Assembly: GCA_964634605.1 (NCBI GenBank)
Contig: CAZWLJ010000021.1
Span: forward strand, 1-51,942
DNA: 51,942 nucleotides
Direction of reading: 5' to 3'
Origin: UPXZ01 sp964634605
GTDB taxonomy: Bacteria > Bacteroidota > Bacteroidia > Bacteroidales > Paludibacteraceae
Shown piece by piece: positions 17,306-27,202 of the stretch (positions are counted from its first letter, which is position 1; the number at the start of each line of letters is the position of its first letter). A model generated the notes under the pieces. It saw only the letters and a list, made by a program, of their open reading frames with translations, was not told the DNA's origin and did not search any database. The translations under genes were made by a program, and so were the position numbers.

Positions 17306-19021
17306 TTATTCTACAATTACGAGATAAGATCCCTCTGTTACAAGTGCGCAATTCAAATCTGCACTGTCAACCGTAATACCTGCATACTTTTGGAAATGTG
17401 TTTCACCGTTGGCGTAAGTAACATCGTAGAGTATATCAGCTGTGTTGTTTCCATTGTTTGTAACTGTGATTTCTACCCTGGAGCCATTAATATTTGTTGT
17501 GAATGTATCCCAGTTCCAGTTAGATGTGAGGACGGCTGTTCCATATCCATTTCCCCAACCGAAGTTGTCCATACGAACCACAGCATTTTCGGTCTTGTCG
17601 GTTTTGCGAAGTATAGTGCAGGGGCTGTTCCAGTTATTGATATTATTGGAATAGCAGTACAGGGATATTTTCTTGCTTGTTCCTGAAGCCACTTTATAGT
17701 CGGCAGAGAAAGCTGTCCACCAGGCTGTGGTTAAATCGGTATTTCCCACCTGGGCTATACCTTTAACCAGAGTCAGAGGACAGGTAGTAGTTACCGTTTT
17801 CGTTGCACCGGTGTAGGTAATTGTCACATTCTGAGTACCTGCTGCTGCCGGTATCTTACCAAACTTGAGCGTTTCATTTGGAACTACAGCTTTTGTTCCA
17901 TCGGAATAAGTACCCGTTACCACAATACCTTTGGTGCTGAAGATAATCGGATCACTGTTATAGAAGTAATATTTGGTAATGACGGGCAAGGTGGTCACTT
18001 CCAGGCTTACAACCGGATTGGTTACTTCCAGGGTGTAGTAGGTTGTCACTGCTTTGCAGAATGCTCCCTGTTTTGTTTTGTTGTACGCCACCACAACGGT
18101 CTTTTTGCCGAGTGTTGTCATATCCGGAATCACATTGAATGAAAGATCGGCAGAATCAACCTGTGCTGATGATCCGTCGGCGAAAGTAACTGTAGCTGTT
18201 CCATCGCCCCAGAAGTTCTGGTTGCCTAACTCCACAAATGCCGGAGTACCTGCCACAGCAACAGATACCGGGTTAACATCTTCCACAACAGTAACTTTGG
18301 ATGGAATCAGGTATGCTTTTTTCATTTCGAAGTAGCTTCCGTCGGCAACCAGGAAAGCCACAATATCGGCAGAGGCAGAAACAGGCTGCTGGTATGTCTG
18401 TACCAGTTTTACACCATTCTTTCCGACTGCAGTTGCCGTTACGAATACATTGCCTGTTGCAGAGTGGTCGATGTCGATCGAGACATTAGCTCCCTGCATG
18501 GTGGAGCGGAAATCGTTCCAGATATCCCCGTCGCCGTCGGTATCGGGGTAATCATGGGCAATCATTTTTATATTGAAAGCATAAGCAGGATCAACATCGG
18601 CCATCTTGCCTCCCCATCCATACGCATCGGAACGGATAACGAAGTATTCCTTGTAGTCGGTAGCAGAACGGTCTGCCACTTCATTGGTAACGGCAAGATT
18701 CCAGTTGTTCCAGTTGTTGACACCCGTTCCGTGATTAACAAATTCAAGATGCAGCAATTTGTTAGTAGGGACGGCGAAATAATCAGTGAATGCAGTCCAC
18801 CAGGCGGAGCTGTTGTCTTCTGCACCCACGATAGCGGTATTGATAGCGACATAAGTAGTGTCGCCTGTACTTGGTTTAGCAGCGGCAATAGAGTCTATTA
18901 TTCTCTGAAGGTCTGAGGGTGCATCAATTGAATACATGTCCAGTTTTTCGCACCCAACTAAGCCAAATGCTGCTAATGAAGCCAAATACAAAGCATACAT
19001 CAATAATTTAGTTGTTTTCAT
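17306..19021 (-). CDS. Surface lipoprotein with two copies of an unassigned WWTAF module and two Ig-like domains
   Basis: The ATG at 19021 gives 571 residues with lipobox FGLVGC (Cys24). Residues about 64-232 and about 425-570 are two copies of one module. Shared landmarks are SAWWTAFTDYF and TAWWTAFSADY, NNWNNWN and NNWNSP, DAYGWGG and DNFGWGN, and ADGSYFEM and TEGSYLVI at the end. Between them are two bacterial Ig-like domains (around 245-335 and 338-418). It is the first gene of the SusCD operon, a position unlike the usual SusE/F place after SusD. I do not recognise the module; a glycan-binding role is inferred from surface location, paired aromatic motifs and operon context. Confidence 0.75.
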   Translation of the reverse strand: MKTTKLLMYALYLASLAAFGLVGCEKLDMYSIDAPSDLQRIIDSIAAAKPSTGDTTYVAINTAIVGAEDNSSAWWTAFTDYFAVPTNKLLHLEFVNHGTGVNNWNNWNLAVTNEVADRSATDYKEYFVIRSDAYGWGGKMADVDPAYAFNIKMIAHDYPDTDGDGDIWNDFRSTMQGANVSIDIDHSATGNVFVTATAVGKNGVKLVQTYQQPVSASADIVAFLVADGSYFEMKKAYLIPSKVTVVEDVNPVSVAVAGTPAFVELGNQNFWGDGTATVTFADGSSAQVDSADLSFNVIPDMTTLGKKTVVVAYNKTKQGAFCKAVTTYYTLEVTNPVVSLEVTTLPVITKYYFYNSDPIIFSTKGIVVTGTYSDGTKAVVPNETLKFGKIPAAAGTQNVTITYTGATKTVTTTCPLTLVKGIAQVGNTDLTTAWWTAFSADYKVASGTSKKISLYCYSNNINNWNSPCTILRKTDKTENAVVRMDNFGWGNGYGTAVLTSNWNWDTFTTNINGSRVEITVTNNGNNTADILYDVTYANGETHFQKYAGITVDSADLNCALVTEGSYLVIVE

Positions 19022-19444
19022 ACAGTTATAATTGTTTTTTTTGTGGTCGTGTGGAACTTGCATGTCAACATTTTATCAGCAATGGATTTAAAGTATTCAC
19101 ATGCTCCGTTCATCGATTTAAAATTAATTGAATTCATTCTTTTTTTAGAGTTAAGTCCGGGTATTCGGTTAAATAACCTCTTCCGGTTTTCAATTTCTGG
19201 TTACTGGCAGTTGGTTATCTGATTCTTTTTGAAATCCCTGTTTACAGGATAAAAACGCCAGTTTTACAGTTGCATTTTAAGGTGGTCCCTTGTTTGAATC
19301 CACATATAATTGCGGTTCATTTTTGTCCGGCTTGTCATCTGACATGAAACCGGATGGTTTTTCTGAAAATAACAATTGCATTCGGTTTATCTTTATAATG
19401 TATAATTTTTTGTTTAACTCCGGTACGGTTCAACAGCGCAGGTT
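19022..19444. promoter_or_regulatory. Intergenic region before the SusC-type operon
   Basis: A 423-base gap between GH51 and the lipoprotein gene, which are on the same strand. No reading frame is convincing and no TAnnTTTG box was found on the minus strand. An imperfect palindrome (TCCGG arms at 19326-19330 and 19350-19354, inner GTCA/TGAC) could be the GH51 terminator or a regulator site. Activation by the hybrid regulator may explain the lack of a consensus promoter. Confidence 0.35.
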
Positions 19445-20986
19445 TTAATTTATCTGAACCGTAACGACCGATTTTTCGGGTATCTTGATTTTTAACGTAC
19501 CATTTTTGAAGCTTCCGCCTTTGAATTCCTTCAAAACCACAGCATCCGGTTTATCAAAAGTGTTGTATGAGTCGGTTTTCGGGGCAGTAATGATATTTGC
19601 CGAAGTCAGTTTACCTTTCAGGTCTTTCAGGTTGCATGATATTTCGACAGACTGATTCGGATCAATATTAACAAATGAAATATGTACAACACCATTTTTA
19701 TCTCTGGAGGCAGATGCTGAAAGCGAAGGAATGGACTTGCCCAGCCGGCTGTAAAGCGGCGAAGTGAATTCAACGGGAAGCATGGTAGCATCCTGATGAA
19801 CCTTATACATATCAAAAACGTGGTACGTGGGTGTCAGAAGCATTTTTTCACCTTCTGTAAGGAAAAGGGCCTGCAGTACATTGACCAGCTGTGCTATGTT
19901 GGCTATCTGTACACGGTCGGCATGTTTGTGGAATATGTTCAGTATGGTTCCGGCCAGAATGGCATCGCGAAGTGTATTTTGCTGGTACAGGAATCCGGGA
20001 TTGGTACCTGGCTCCACATTGTACCAGGCTCCCCATTCGTCGACAATCATCCCGATCCGCTTTTTCGGGTCATATTTATCCATCACCTGGGCGTGTTTGG
20101 TAACGATTTCATCCATTCGCATACCGTGCTGCAACAGCGAGAAATAATCATCTTCACTGAATCCGGTGGCATTGCCTTTGTCTTCCCATGCCCGCGTAAA
20201 TGTATAGTTATGAACCGAAACGCCATTCATCAGGAAATGAGGGATGTTGCGCATCATGACATCCATCCACCGGTAATCGTCCACATTTGGACCACCAGCT
20301 ATTTTGTAGAGTATGTTGTCTCCGTAATTGCGGCAATAGGTGGCATATCTTCTGTAATTATCGGCGTATGATTCGGGAGTCATGTGTCCGCCGCAACCCC
20401 AGTTCTCGTTGCCTACTCCCCAAAGTTTTACTTTCCAGGGCTTTTCACGTCCGTTTTTCTTTCTCATGTTTGCCATCGGACTTTCACCGCCAAAGGTGAT
20501 ATATTCCACCCATTTGGACATTTCTTCCACAGTACCGCTGCCTACATTACCGCAGATGTATGGTTCTGTTTCGAGTGCTTCGCACAGGTTCAGAAATTCG
20601 TGTGTCCCGAAGCTGTTATCTTCCACTACTCCACCCCAGTGGGTGTTTACCATTTTAGGCCTTTCGGCGCGTGGTCCGATTCCATCCATCCAGTGGTATT
20701 CATCGGCAAAACATCCGCCGGGCCAGCGCAAATTCGGAATATGAATGTGTTTGAGTGCGTCAATAATATCTTTGCGAACTCCGTTAACATTCGGTATGGA
20801 TGAGTTTTCCCCGACCCAGAGTCCGCCGTAAATGCCTCTGCCGAGGTGTTCGGAGAAATGTCCGTAGATGTGTTTGTTGATAATGTACTCACCTTTATCC
20901 ACCTGTACTGTCATATCTGCCTTTTGCTGTGCTGAAACCTGCAGACCGATTATCAGCATGAGAGGAATCAAAAATTTGTTTTTCAT
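19445..20986 (-). CDS. GH51 alpha-L-arabinofuranosidase (exported)
   Basis: The ATG at 20986 gives 513 residues with a signal peptide ending near QVSAQ (residue 20). The (beta/alpha)8 barrel shows RWPGGCFADEYHW, the acid/base Glu194 in WGVGNENWG and the nucleophile Glu317 in MIVDEWGAWY; a beta-sandwich follows from about residue 400 to the end. It removes alpha-L-arabinofuranosyl residues from arabinan side chains and arabino-oligosaccharides, probably in the periplasm. It stands 423 nt upstream of the SusC-type operon on the same strand and divergent from the hybrid sensor gene, so it may have its own promoter. Confidence 0.92.
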   Translation of the reverse strand: MKNKFLIPLMLIIGLQVSAQQKADMTVQVDKGEYIINKHIYGHFSEHLGRGIYGGLWVGENSSIPNVNGVRKDIIDALKHIHIPNLRWPGGCFADEYHWMDGIGPRAERPKMVNTHWGGVVEDNSFGTHEFLNLCEALETEPYICGNVGSGTVEEMSKWVEYITFGGESPMANMRKKNGREKPWKVKLWGVGNENWGCGGHMTPESYADNYRRYATYCRNYGDNILYKIAGGPNVDDYRWMDVMMRNIPHFLMNGVSVHNYTFTRAWEDKGNATGFSEDDYFSLLQHGMRMDEIVTKHAQVMDKYDPKKRIGMIVDEWGAWYNVEPGTNPGFLYQQNTLRDAILAGTILNIFHKHADRVQIANIAQLVNVLQALFLTEGEKMLLTPTYHVFDMYKVHQDATMLPVEFTSPLYSRLGKSIPSLSASASRDKNGVVHISFVNIDPNQSVEISCNLKDLKGKLTSANIITAPKTDSYNTFDKPDAVVLKEFKGGSFKNGTLKIKIPEKSVVTVQIN

Positions 20987-21517
20987 GTGTTTATATTTAA
21001 ATATTAAAATTTCTGTCACATGATATCCTCATTTTTCCCACATACACCGTTACAAATTGTGTGTGGTTCTTTTTCAAATGGACTTTTCATGTGTAAATAA
21101 TTATTTCTTTAAGGTCGTAAGAAAATTGTCCCTGATTTCCGGGACTTTTTTCATTGTGAAAATTATTATCTTTACCTTTTTTCAGAATATGCGAGTATTA
21201 ATATTGAATCAATTCCTTTTTCAAAAAAAATGAGGGAAATGATTATAAAGAATCGGAAAATGAATATCCGGGTGACGTATGTCAGAGTGAATCTGAAAAT
21301 ATTATTTTTGCATTTAATATTCTGCAATAAGGTCAGTTGTTGCTGTTTTTCGCTCAAAACAGCGTATTTTGTGTTTCTATCTGATGCAAATATACTTGAA
21401 TTGTTCTCATGACAGGGTGGACATTTCTCCTTAAAAGGTGGACAAATATATTTTTAAGTGTAAAATTCACACTTTTCATTTTTTATTGCTATTTTTGTTT
21501 TTTTAGAAAGTCAGGAA
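20987..21517. promoter_or_regulatory. Divergent region between GH51 and the hybrid two-component gene
   Basis: A 531-base AT-rich gap with no convincing gene. It holds a weak hairpin (GTCCC/GGGAC with a following T-run, about 21132-21156), two direct GGTGGACA copies at 21416-21423 and 21437-21444, a dyad AAGTGT-N7-ACACTT at 21456-21474, and a -7 box before the sensor gene. No TAnnTTTG box was seen for GH51. Confidence 0.45.
21490..21497 (+). promoter_or_regulatory. Promoter -7 element of the hybrid two-component gene
   Basis: TATTTTTG matches TAnnTTTG and is 21 nt before the ATG at 21518, giving a very short leader. The dyad at 21456-21474 overlaps the expected -33 zone. Confidence 0.45.
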
Positions 21518-24500
21518 ATGAAAAAACACATCCTTTTGTTCCTTGGGATTATGATTCTCGTGTCAGTAGTACGAGGTCAAAATCCCGTTGTTTCAAAATA
21601 CATATTCAACAGCATTACCGTAGCCGAGTCGCTTCCTCACAATTTCATCGACGATATCTACAGGGACAGCCACGGCTTCATGTGGATATCGACCGGTGGC
21701 GGCGGGCTGGTTCGCTACGACGGATATGAATTTCTGGCGTTGAATGTGAGCAGTACGCCAATTTCGCTGAAGAGTAACTACATCCGAAAAGTTTGTGAAG
21801 ACAATTTCAACCGGCTCTGGGTGATTTCGAACATGGGTATTGACGTTATCAACCTGGTTACCATGCAGAAAGCCTCTGTCTTAACGGAAAATATGCCGGT
21901 GAAACAGATGGAAAACACAGGTGCCCAAAGCGTGATGAGAGACAGGAACGGCTCGATCTGGATTATGTCCGTGGAAAAAATTCTCAAAATCGACTTTGAC
22001 AAAAAAGGTAATATACTGACCATCAGCTCATCGCAAAACAGCAATGGTGAATCATCCCACACATTTACAGCCATTAACGAAATTGACAATACTATATATG
22101 CAGCCAGTAAGGGCATTATTTACATGGTGTCGGTCCCGAAAAATGGACATTTCACTTTCAGGCAGCTCGGTGAGGAGCTTAATTTCGGTGAGAATACTTA
22201 CATTTCATCCTTTCTGAAAAAAGACAACACACTCTGGATTGGCACCGACAATGGTTTGTACCGGTTTTTCTACAGCAGCAAAAGTATTGTGCATTACACG
22301 CATTCCGATAATGATCCGTATTCTATTTCGCAGGATATGGTCACGAATCTTGCTTTTACTGATGATGGTACACTGGTGGCCGGTACATTGCGCGGGTTGA
22401 ATTTTTATGATCCGGAGAAAAACAATTTTACCCGTGTGACGGCCAAACCGGGAAGCAAATCGGCACTGTCAAACGATTTCATCAACTGTCTGCTGACCTA
22501 TAACGGGGTATTGTGGATCGGAACCGAATCGGGAGGAATAAATAAAATGATGCTCCCGAAACTCATCACCCGAAATTTCACCTACAATGCCGGTAATCCG
22601 GGTTCTATCTCATCCAATCCGGTAAATGCCATTTTCGAGGATACTAATGGCGATTTGTGGCTTGGAACCGTGGAAGGCGGACTCAACAGGAAACCGAAAG
22701 GGAGCAACACTTTCATACATTATACGACTTCAAACACGAACCTGAGCCACAACTCGGTGAGTTCATTGGAAATGGACGGCAACAAAAATTTGTGGATCGG
22801 GACCTGGGGAGGAGGAATAAATGTTGTAAACACAAACCATCTGGAAGCACCTTTGTTTACACAGATGAATATTCCCTCGGAGTATATCGCCGTGTTAAAA
22901 TACGACTCCATCAACAACGGCATGTGGGTAGGCACAAACCGCAACATCCTCTACTACGACATTGAATTACAGAAATTAATCAATCCGGTTACTGAACCAT
23001 CATTTCAGCGAATATGGGGAACGCTTGGATGCATCATCGATGATAATAACAACCTGTACCTGGGCACATCGGAGGGTCTTGCTATCGTACCGCTGAAATC
23101 ATACAACAGAAAGAACGGGACATTCCGGGTTTCGAATTTCACGGGCAACGGGGATAAAATTGGTCCGCTGTTCATGCGGAATATCACCTGTATGTTTTTG
23201 GGCAGCGACAAATCAATATGGCTCGGAAGTAACGGATATGGCATATGCAACATGAAACGCACGAAAAAAGGATACGAACTTCAGTTTTTCGATAAAGAAC
23301 ACGGGCTCGCTCACAATACCGTTTTCGGAATGCAGGAAGATGAAAACGGCTCGATATGGATCAGTACAGGGCACGGACTCTCCTGCTTTGACCCTGCCAC
23401 GAGTCATTTTGCCAACTACACGACCAACGACGGACTGATCAGCAACCAGTTTTACTGGAACGCCTTCTTCAAATCGCCGGTAAGTAATAACATCTACTTC
23501 GGCAGCAACGAGGGCTTGACCGAACTGACCGGAATACAGCAAAACAACACGCCAAATACCGCAAAAATAGTTTTCACCAAGCTTCAGATTCTGAACAAAC
23601 CGGTTTGGTACGGCAACAACCGCTACCTGAAAAGGGATATTGCCTATGCCGACAAAGTGAATCTGCACGAAAAAGACAAATCATTCTCCATAGAATTTGC
23701 AGCACTGGGGCTCGACAATCCCTCGACGGTATCGTATGCATATCGCCTGCTGGGTTTCGACGAGAAATGGATTAACACAGGCGCCGACAGAAGATTTATC
23801 ACCTACACGAACCTTCGTCCCGGAAAGTACACCTTCGAAGTACGCGCCATGTCGCGGAGCAACGACTGGATGGACGAAACAGCTCAGCTTAAGATTATCG
23901 TACGGCCCTATTTCTACAAAACAATCTGGTTTCTGACTATTCTGTTTGCATTAATCCTTTGGGGAATTTACCGCATCTACAAATGGCGAATCCAATCGCT
24001 GAAAACACAGCAGGAGTTGCTGCAGCAAAAAGTGGAAAGACGTACCAACGAACTGCAAATTCAGAAAAAAACCCTCGAGGTACAGGCCGACGAACTGAAA
24101 AGACAAAATGAAATACTGGCTTCACAAAACAAAAAAATTGACCTGCAGCGTAAACAGCTCATTGAAATGTCGGCAAAAGTGCAGGAAGCCACTATCGACC
24201 GGATTTCATTCTTCACCAATATCACTCACGAGTTTCGCACGCCTATCACACTCATAACCGGCCCCATAGAAAGGGCGCTGAAACTAAGTACAAATCCGAA
24301 AGTGATCGAGCAGCTCCGCTTCGTGTCGCAAAATTCAAAACATCTGCTCTCGCTGATCAATCAGCTGATGGACTTCAGAAAGGTGGAAAGCGACAAGATG
24401 AGTATTTTTCTGAAAAACGGTAATATCGTGAACTATCTGGAAGAATTACTGGTGCCGTTTGACTCCTACACGGCCGAAAGAGGAATAACCATCAGGCGTA

Positions 24501-25753
24501 TATTCCGTATGGAAAATCCCGAAATCATGTTCGACGACGAAGCCGTAAGGAAACTGATTACTAATCTGCTTTCGAACGCCATCAAATTCACCCCCGACAA
24601 CGGGTTCATCACACTTTACATGAGCGAACTTTCCGGCCCCGGCGGAGTTAAAAAGCTCTATATCTGCATCAGGGACAACGGTTACGGAATTGATGCCAGC
24701 GATATTGAACGGATATTCGACCGTTTTTACCAGTCGAAAAAACACGAAAAGTTGTCTGTATCCGGACAAAGCGGAACGGGAATAGGTCTGTACGTTTGTG
24801 CACGCATTGTGGAATTGCTCGGTGGCACTATCCGGGCCAAAAACAACCGAAGCGGTGGTGCATCTTTCAGAATTCTCATTCCGTTCGAGCGGGAAGCTGT
24901 CCAGGCTCAGATTTTCAAAAGCACGGATAAAGAACAGACTGACAGTGAGCCGGAAGAAACGAATTCAGAAACCTCATTTCAGACTATAAAACCCGTAATA
25001 CTCGTGGTGGAAGACAATCCGGATATGCGAAAATTCATTGGTTCTATCCTCTCCGACCACTACAAGGTATTGGAAGCCGAAAACGGCAGGGAAGCACTGC
25101 TGCTGCTCAAATCCAAAACAATCGACTTCGTGGTTAGCGACCTGATGATGCCTGTAATGGATGGACTGGAATTATCAGGGCATGTAAAATCCGATTTCAG
25201 CATTTCACACATCCCGTTCCTGATGCTTACCGCCAAGTCCAACGTGGAAACTCAGATAAGCAGTTTCAAACAGGGAGTTGATGAATTTCTGTCGAAACCT
25301 TTTGATTCGGATCTGCTGCTTGCACGGATCAGCAACATACTGGAAGCACGCCGCAATTACCAACGAAAATTCAGCATGAAAATGGATGTTAACGAATTGA
25401 ATATCAAAAGAGAATCGAACGACGAGAAGTTTATCAGGCAAGCACTTGAACTCGTAAAATCCAATTATAAAAATCCGGATTACGAAGTAACTGATTTTAT
25501 TGAAGGTATGGGTATAAGTAAAAGTCTCCTCAACAAAAAAATGAATATTCTCACCGGACAACCAGCAGTTCAGTTTATACGAAATTACCGCCTCACAGTG
25601 GCACACGAACTGATTCTGAAGCAAAAAGACAATCTCAATATCTCCGAGATTGCCTTTGAAGTTGGTTTCAACGACCCGAAATATTTCACCAGATGCTTCA
25701 CCCGGTATTTTGGTGTTGCGCCCAGCGTATTTCACAAAAGTGAGACCACTTAA
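21518..25753 (+). CDS. Hybrid two-component system regulator (sensor kinase, receiver and AraC output in one protein)
   Basis: A 1411-residue membrane protein of the Bacteroidota HTCS type. After a signal peptide (to about residue 20) comes a periplasmic double propeller of repeats such as DGTLVAGTLRGLNFY and NKNLWIGTWGGGINV, a Y_Y_Y domain (about 735-800), one transmembrane helix (WFLTILFALILWGIYRI, about 806-823) and a coiled coil. The cytoplasmic part has a histidine kinase with FTNITHEFRTPITLI (His904), an ATPase domain (LISNLLSNAIKF-like N-box, DNGYGID, GTGIGL), a receiver with VSDLMMPVMDG (Asp1208) and a C-terminal AraC DNA-binding domain. It probably senses arabino-oligosaccharides and activates the adjacent arabinan genes; the ligand is inferred from position. 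Confidence 0.95.
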   Translation: MKKHILLFLGIMILVSVVRGQNPVVSKYIFNSITVAESLPHNFIDDIYRDSHGFMWISTGGGGLVRYDGYEFLALNVSSTPISLKSNYIRKVCEDNFNRLWVISNMGIDVINLVTMQKASVLTENMPVKQMENTGAQSVMRDRNGSIWIMSVEKILKIDFDKKGNILTISSSQNSNGESSHTFTAINEIDNTIYAASKGIIYMVSVPKNGHFTFRQLGEELNFGENTYISSFLKKDNTLWIGTDNGLYRFFYSSKSIVHYTHSDNDPYSISQDMVTNLAFTDDGTLVAGTLRGLNFYDPEKNNFTRVTAKPGSKSALSNDFINCLLTYNGVLWIGTESGGINKMMLPKLITRNFTYNAGNPGSISSNPVNAIFEDTNGDLWLGTVEGGLNRKPKGSNTFIHYTTSNTNLSHNSVSSLEMDGNKNLWIGTWGGGINVVNTNHLEAPLFTQMNIPSEYIAVLKYDSINNGMWVGTNRNILYYDIELQKLINPVTEPSFQRIWGTLGCIIDDNNNLYLGTSEGLAIVPLKSYNRKNGTFRVSNFTGNGDKIGPLFMRNITCMFLGSDKSIWLGSNGYGICNMKRTKKGYELQFFDKEHGLAHNTVFGMQEDENGSIWISTGHGLSCFDPATSHFANYTTNDGLISNQFYWNAFFKSPVSNNIYFGSNEGLTELTGIQQNNTPNTAKIVFTKLQILNKPVWYGNNRYLKRDIAYADKVNLHEKDKSFSIEFAALGLDNPSTVSYAYRLLGFDEKWINTGADRRFITYTNLRPGKYTFEVRAMSRSNDWMDETAQLKIIVRPYFYKTIWFLTILFALILWGIYRIYKWRIQSLKTQQELLQQKVERRTNELQIQKKTLEVQADELKRQNEILASQNKKIDLQRKQLIEMSAKVQEATIDRISFFTNITHEFRTPITLITGPIERALKLSTNPKVIEQLRFVSQNSKHLLSLINQLMDFRKVESDKMSIFLKNGNIVNYLEELLVPFDSYTAERGITIRRIFRMENPEIMFDDEAVRKLITNLLSNAIKFTPDNGFITLYMSELSGPGGVKKLYICIRDNGYGIDASDIERIFDRFYQSKKHEKLSVSGQSGTGIGLYVCARIVELLGGTIRAKNNRSGGASFRILIPFEREAVQAQIFKSTDKEQTDSEPEETNSETSFQTIKPVILVVEDNPDMRKFIGSILSDHYKVLEAENGREALLLLKSKTIDFVVSDLMMPVMDGLELSGHVKSDFSISHIPFLMLTAKSNVETQISSFKQGVDEFLSKPFDSDLLLARISNILEARRNYQRKFSMKMDVNELNIKRESNDEKFIRQALELVKSNYKNPDYEVTDFIEGMGISKSLLNKKMNILTGQPAVQFIRNYRLTVAHELILKQKDNLNISEIAFEVGFNDPKYFTRCFTRYFGVAPSVFHKSETT

Positions 25754-25773
25754 ACGGATTTAATAGAAACAGA

Positions 25774-25807
25774 AAACGATGCCCCGCGACATCGTTTCCT
25801 TTTTTTT
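25774..25807 (+). terminator. Intrinsic terminator after the hybrid regulator
   Basis: The stem AAACGATG (25774-25781) and CATCGTTT (25790-25797) has an 8-nt loop and is followed by CC and eight T residues. It lies between convergent genes and may also serve the minus-strand aldolase. Confidence 0.8.
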
Positions 25808-25824
25808 ATATTCGTTTGAAACTG

Positions 25825-27123
25825 TTACTTCACATTAAACGCTACCCGAAGTTCATCTATTTCCTTGTCGCCCATAGGTTTCAGTTCACCGATAGAGGTA
25901 GCCATAACCAGCGAATTAGCCGAGAATTCGGCAACTTCAAGATAATCAAACGTATTGAGCAATTTATCACCGGTAACAAAAACGCTGTCGTTTTCGACCA
26001 GGATCACCCGGTTATCGGCAAACATCTGAGCCACTTCATCTATTTCTTTGTAAATATTTCCGAACGGAATGGACGGAACATCCTGCAGGAAAATCCAGCT
26101 TTCAGGTATGGTGCGCACATCAAATTTTTTGCCGCTCACGGCGTGTGCCATCAGATTAACCGGCTGTGTACAGATGATTGAATTGATATGCGGGTTCAAC
26201 TGATAAATCCGCTGATGCAGCGCCACCGAACGGCTTGGAGTTTTTCCGGCTTCAGCCATTCCGTTTTTTATCTGTACAATATCTTCTGGCATGATGTCCC
26301 AACGTGCCACATCTCGGGGTGTAATCAGGAAATCGCCATCTTTCCATCTTACAGAAACCGTTCCATAAGTAGAAATCATCAGTCCCTGATTACAGGCACG
26401 GCGTATGATTTTCACCATATCCGAACGGATTGCCCGCTCATCGGAAGGATACGAAATATCCATAAAATGAGGCACATTGGAGGGAATGTGATGAACATAT
26501 TTTGATACCTCCTCATCTGTCAGATAGTTTACACCGCCCAGTTTTTTGGCATTGATGATGGTACGGCAACAAAATTCGAGGGTTTCGAACCGCTGATAGG
26601 CGTCCATCATATCTGTCCCACCCAACACCACACCGTGATTTTCCATTATCACAGCCTTATAACTGGTATTTTGAAATTGTCTGGCGATTTTTTCGCCCAA
26701 ATCCTCGCTTCCGGGACAGCCGTATTCGGCAAAACCAATATCACCACAGATATTATGTGCCTGAGGAACAATTTTGGTATCGGGAACGGTGCGGGCAATA
26801 CTGAAAGCCACCAATGCAGGCGGATGTGCATGAATTACCGCTTTCAACTCCGGTCGGGCTTCGAAAATGGCTTTGTGAAACGGAAATTCCGACGAAGGTT
26901 TGTGAGGTCCAACCACCGTTCCGTCTTTTTTCACACACATAATGTCTTTAGTCGTAAGGTTTCCCTTGTCAACGGCGGATGGGGTAATCCAGATATCGCC
27001 ATTTTCATCTTTAATGGAGATGTTGCCTCCTGAAGTAGTGGTCATTCCACTGCGGTAGATGCGCTCAATAATCACATTGATTTGTTCTACCGGATGCATC
27101 ATTTTTACATCGAGTTGTTTCAT
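25825..27123 (-). CDS. Tandem class II aldolase/adducin protein with an intact N-domain and degenerate C-domain
   Basis: A 432-residue cytoplasmic protein, twice the usual length of fuculose-1-phosphate-type aldolases. Residues 8-210 form one domain with SGGNIS, Glu79 in SSEFPFH, His98 and His100 in VIHAHPP and His163 in MENHGVV, the expected catalytic and zinc residues. Residues 225-425 repeat the fold, but the aligned residues are Ser299, Cys318, Gln320 and Asp379, so no metal site remains. The N-domain is predicted to cleave a ketose 1-phosphate to dihydroxyacetone phosphate and an aldehyde; fuculose-, rhamnulose- or related phosphates are possible. It is the last gene of the cluster, 79 nt after the SorE-like gene, and convergent with the hybrid regulator. 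Confidence 0.82.
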   Translation of the reverse strand: MKQLDVKMMHPVEQINVIIERIYRSGMTTTSGGNISIKDENGDIWITPSAVDKGNLTTKDIMCVKKDGTVVGPHKPSSEFPFHKAIFEARPELKAVIHAHPPALVAFSIARTVPDTKIVPQAHNICGDIGFAEYGCPGSEDLGEKIARQFQNTSYKAVIMENHGVVLGGTDMMDAYQRFETLEFCCRTIINAKKLGGVNYLTDEEVSKYVHHIPSNVPHFMDISYPSDERAIRSDMVKIIRRACNQGLMISTYGTVSVRWKDGDFLITPRDVARWDIMPEDIVQIKNGMAEAGKTPSRSVALHQRIYQLNPHINSIICTQPVNLMAHAVSGKKFDVRTIPESWIFLQDVPSIPFGNIYKEIDEVAQMFADNRVILVENDSVFVTGDKLLNTFDYLEVAEFSANSLVMATSIGELKPMGDKEIDELRVAFNVK

Positions 27124-27202
27124 TTTATTTAGATTAAAGAGTAAAGAACAAAGACATCAGACAAAATATCTATGCTAAAAACTCATTTGAAAATACATTG
27201 TT

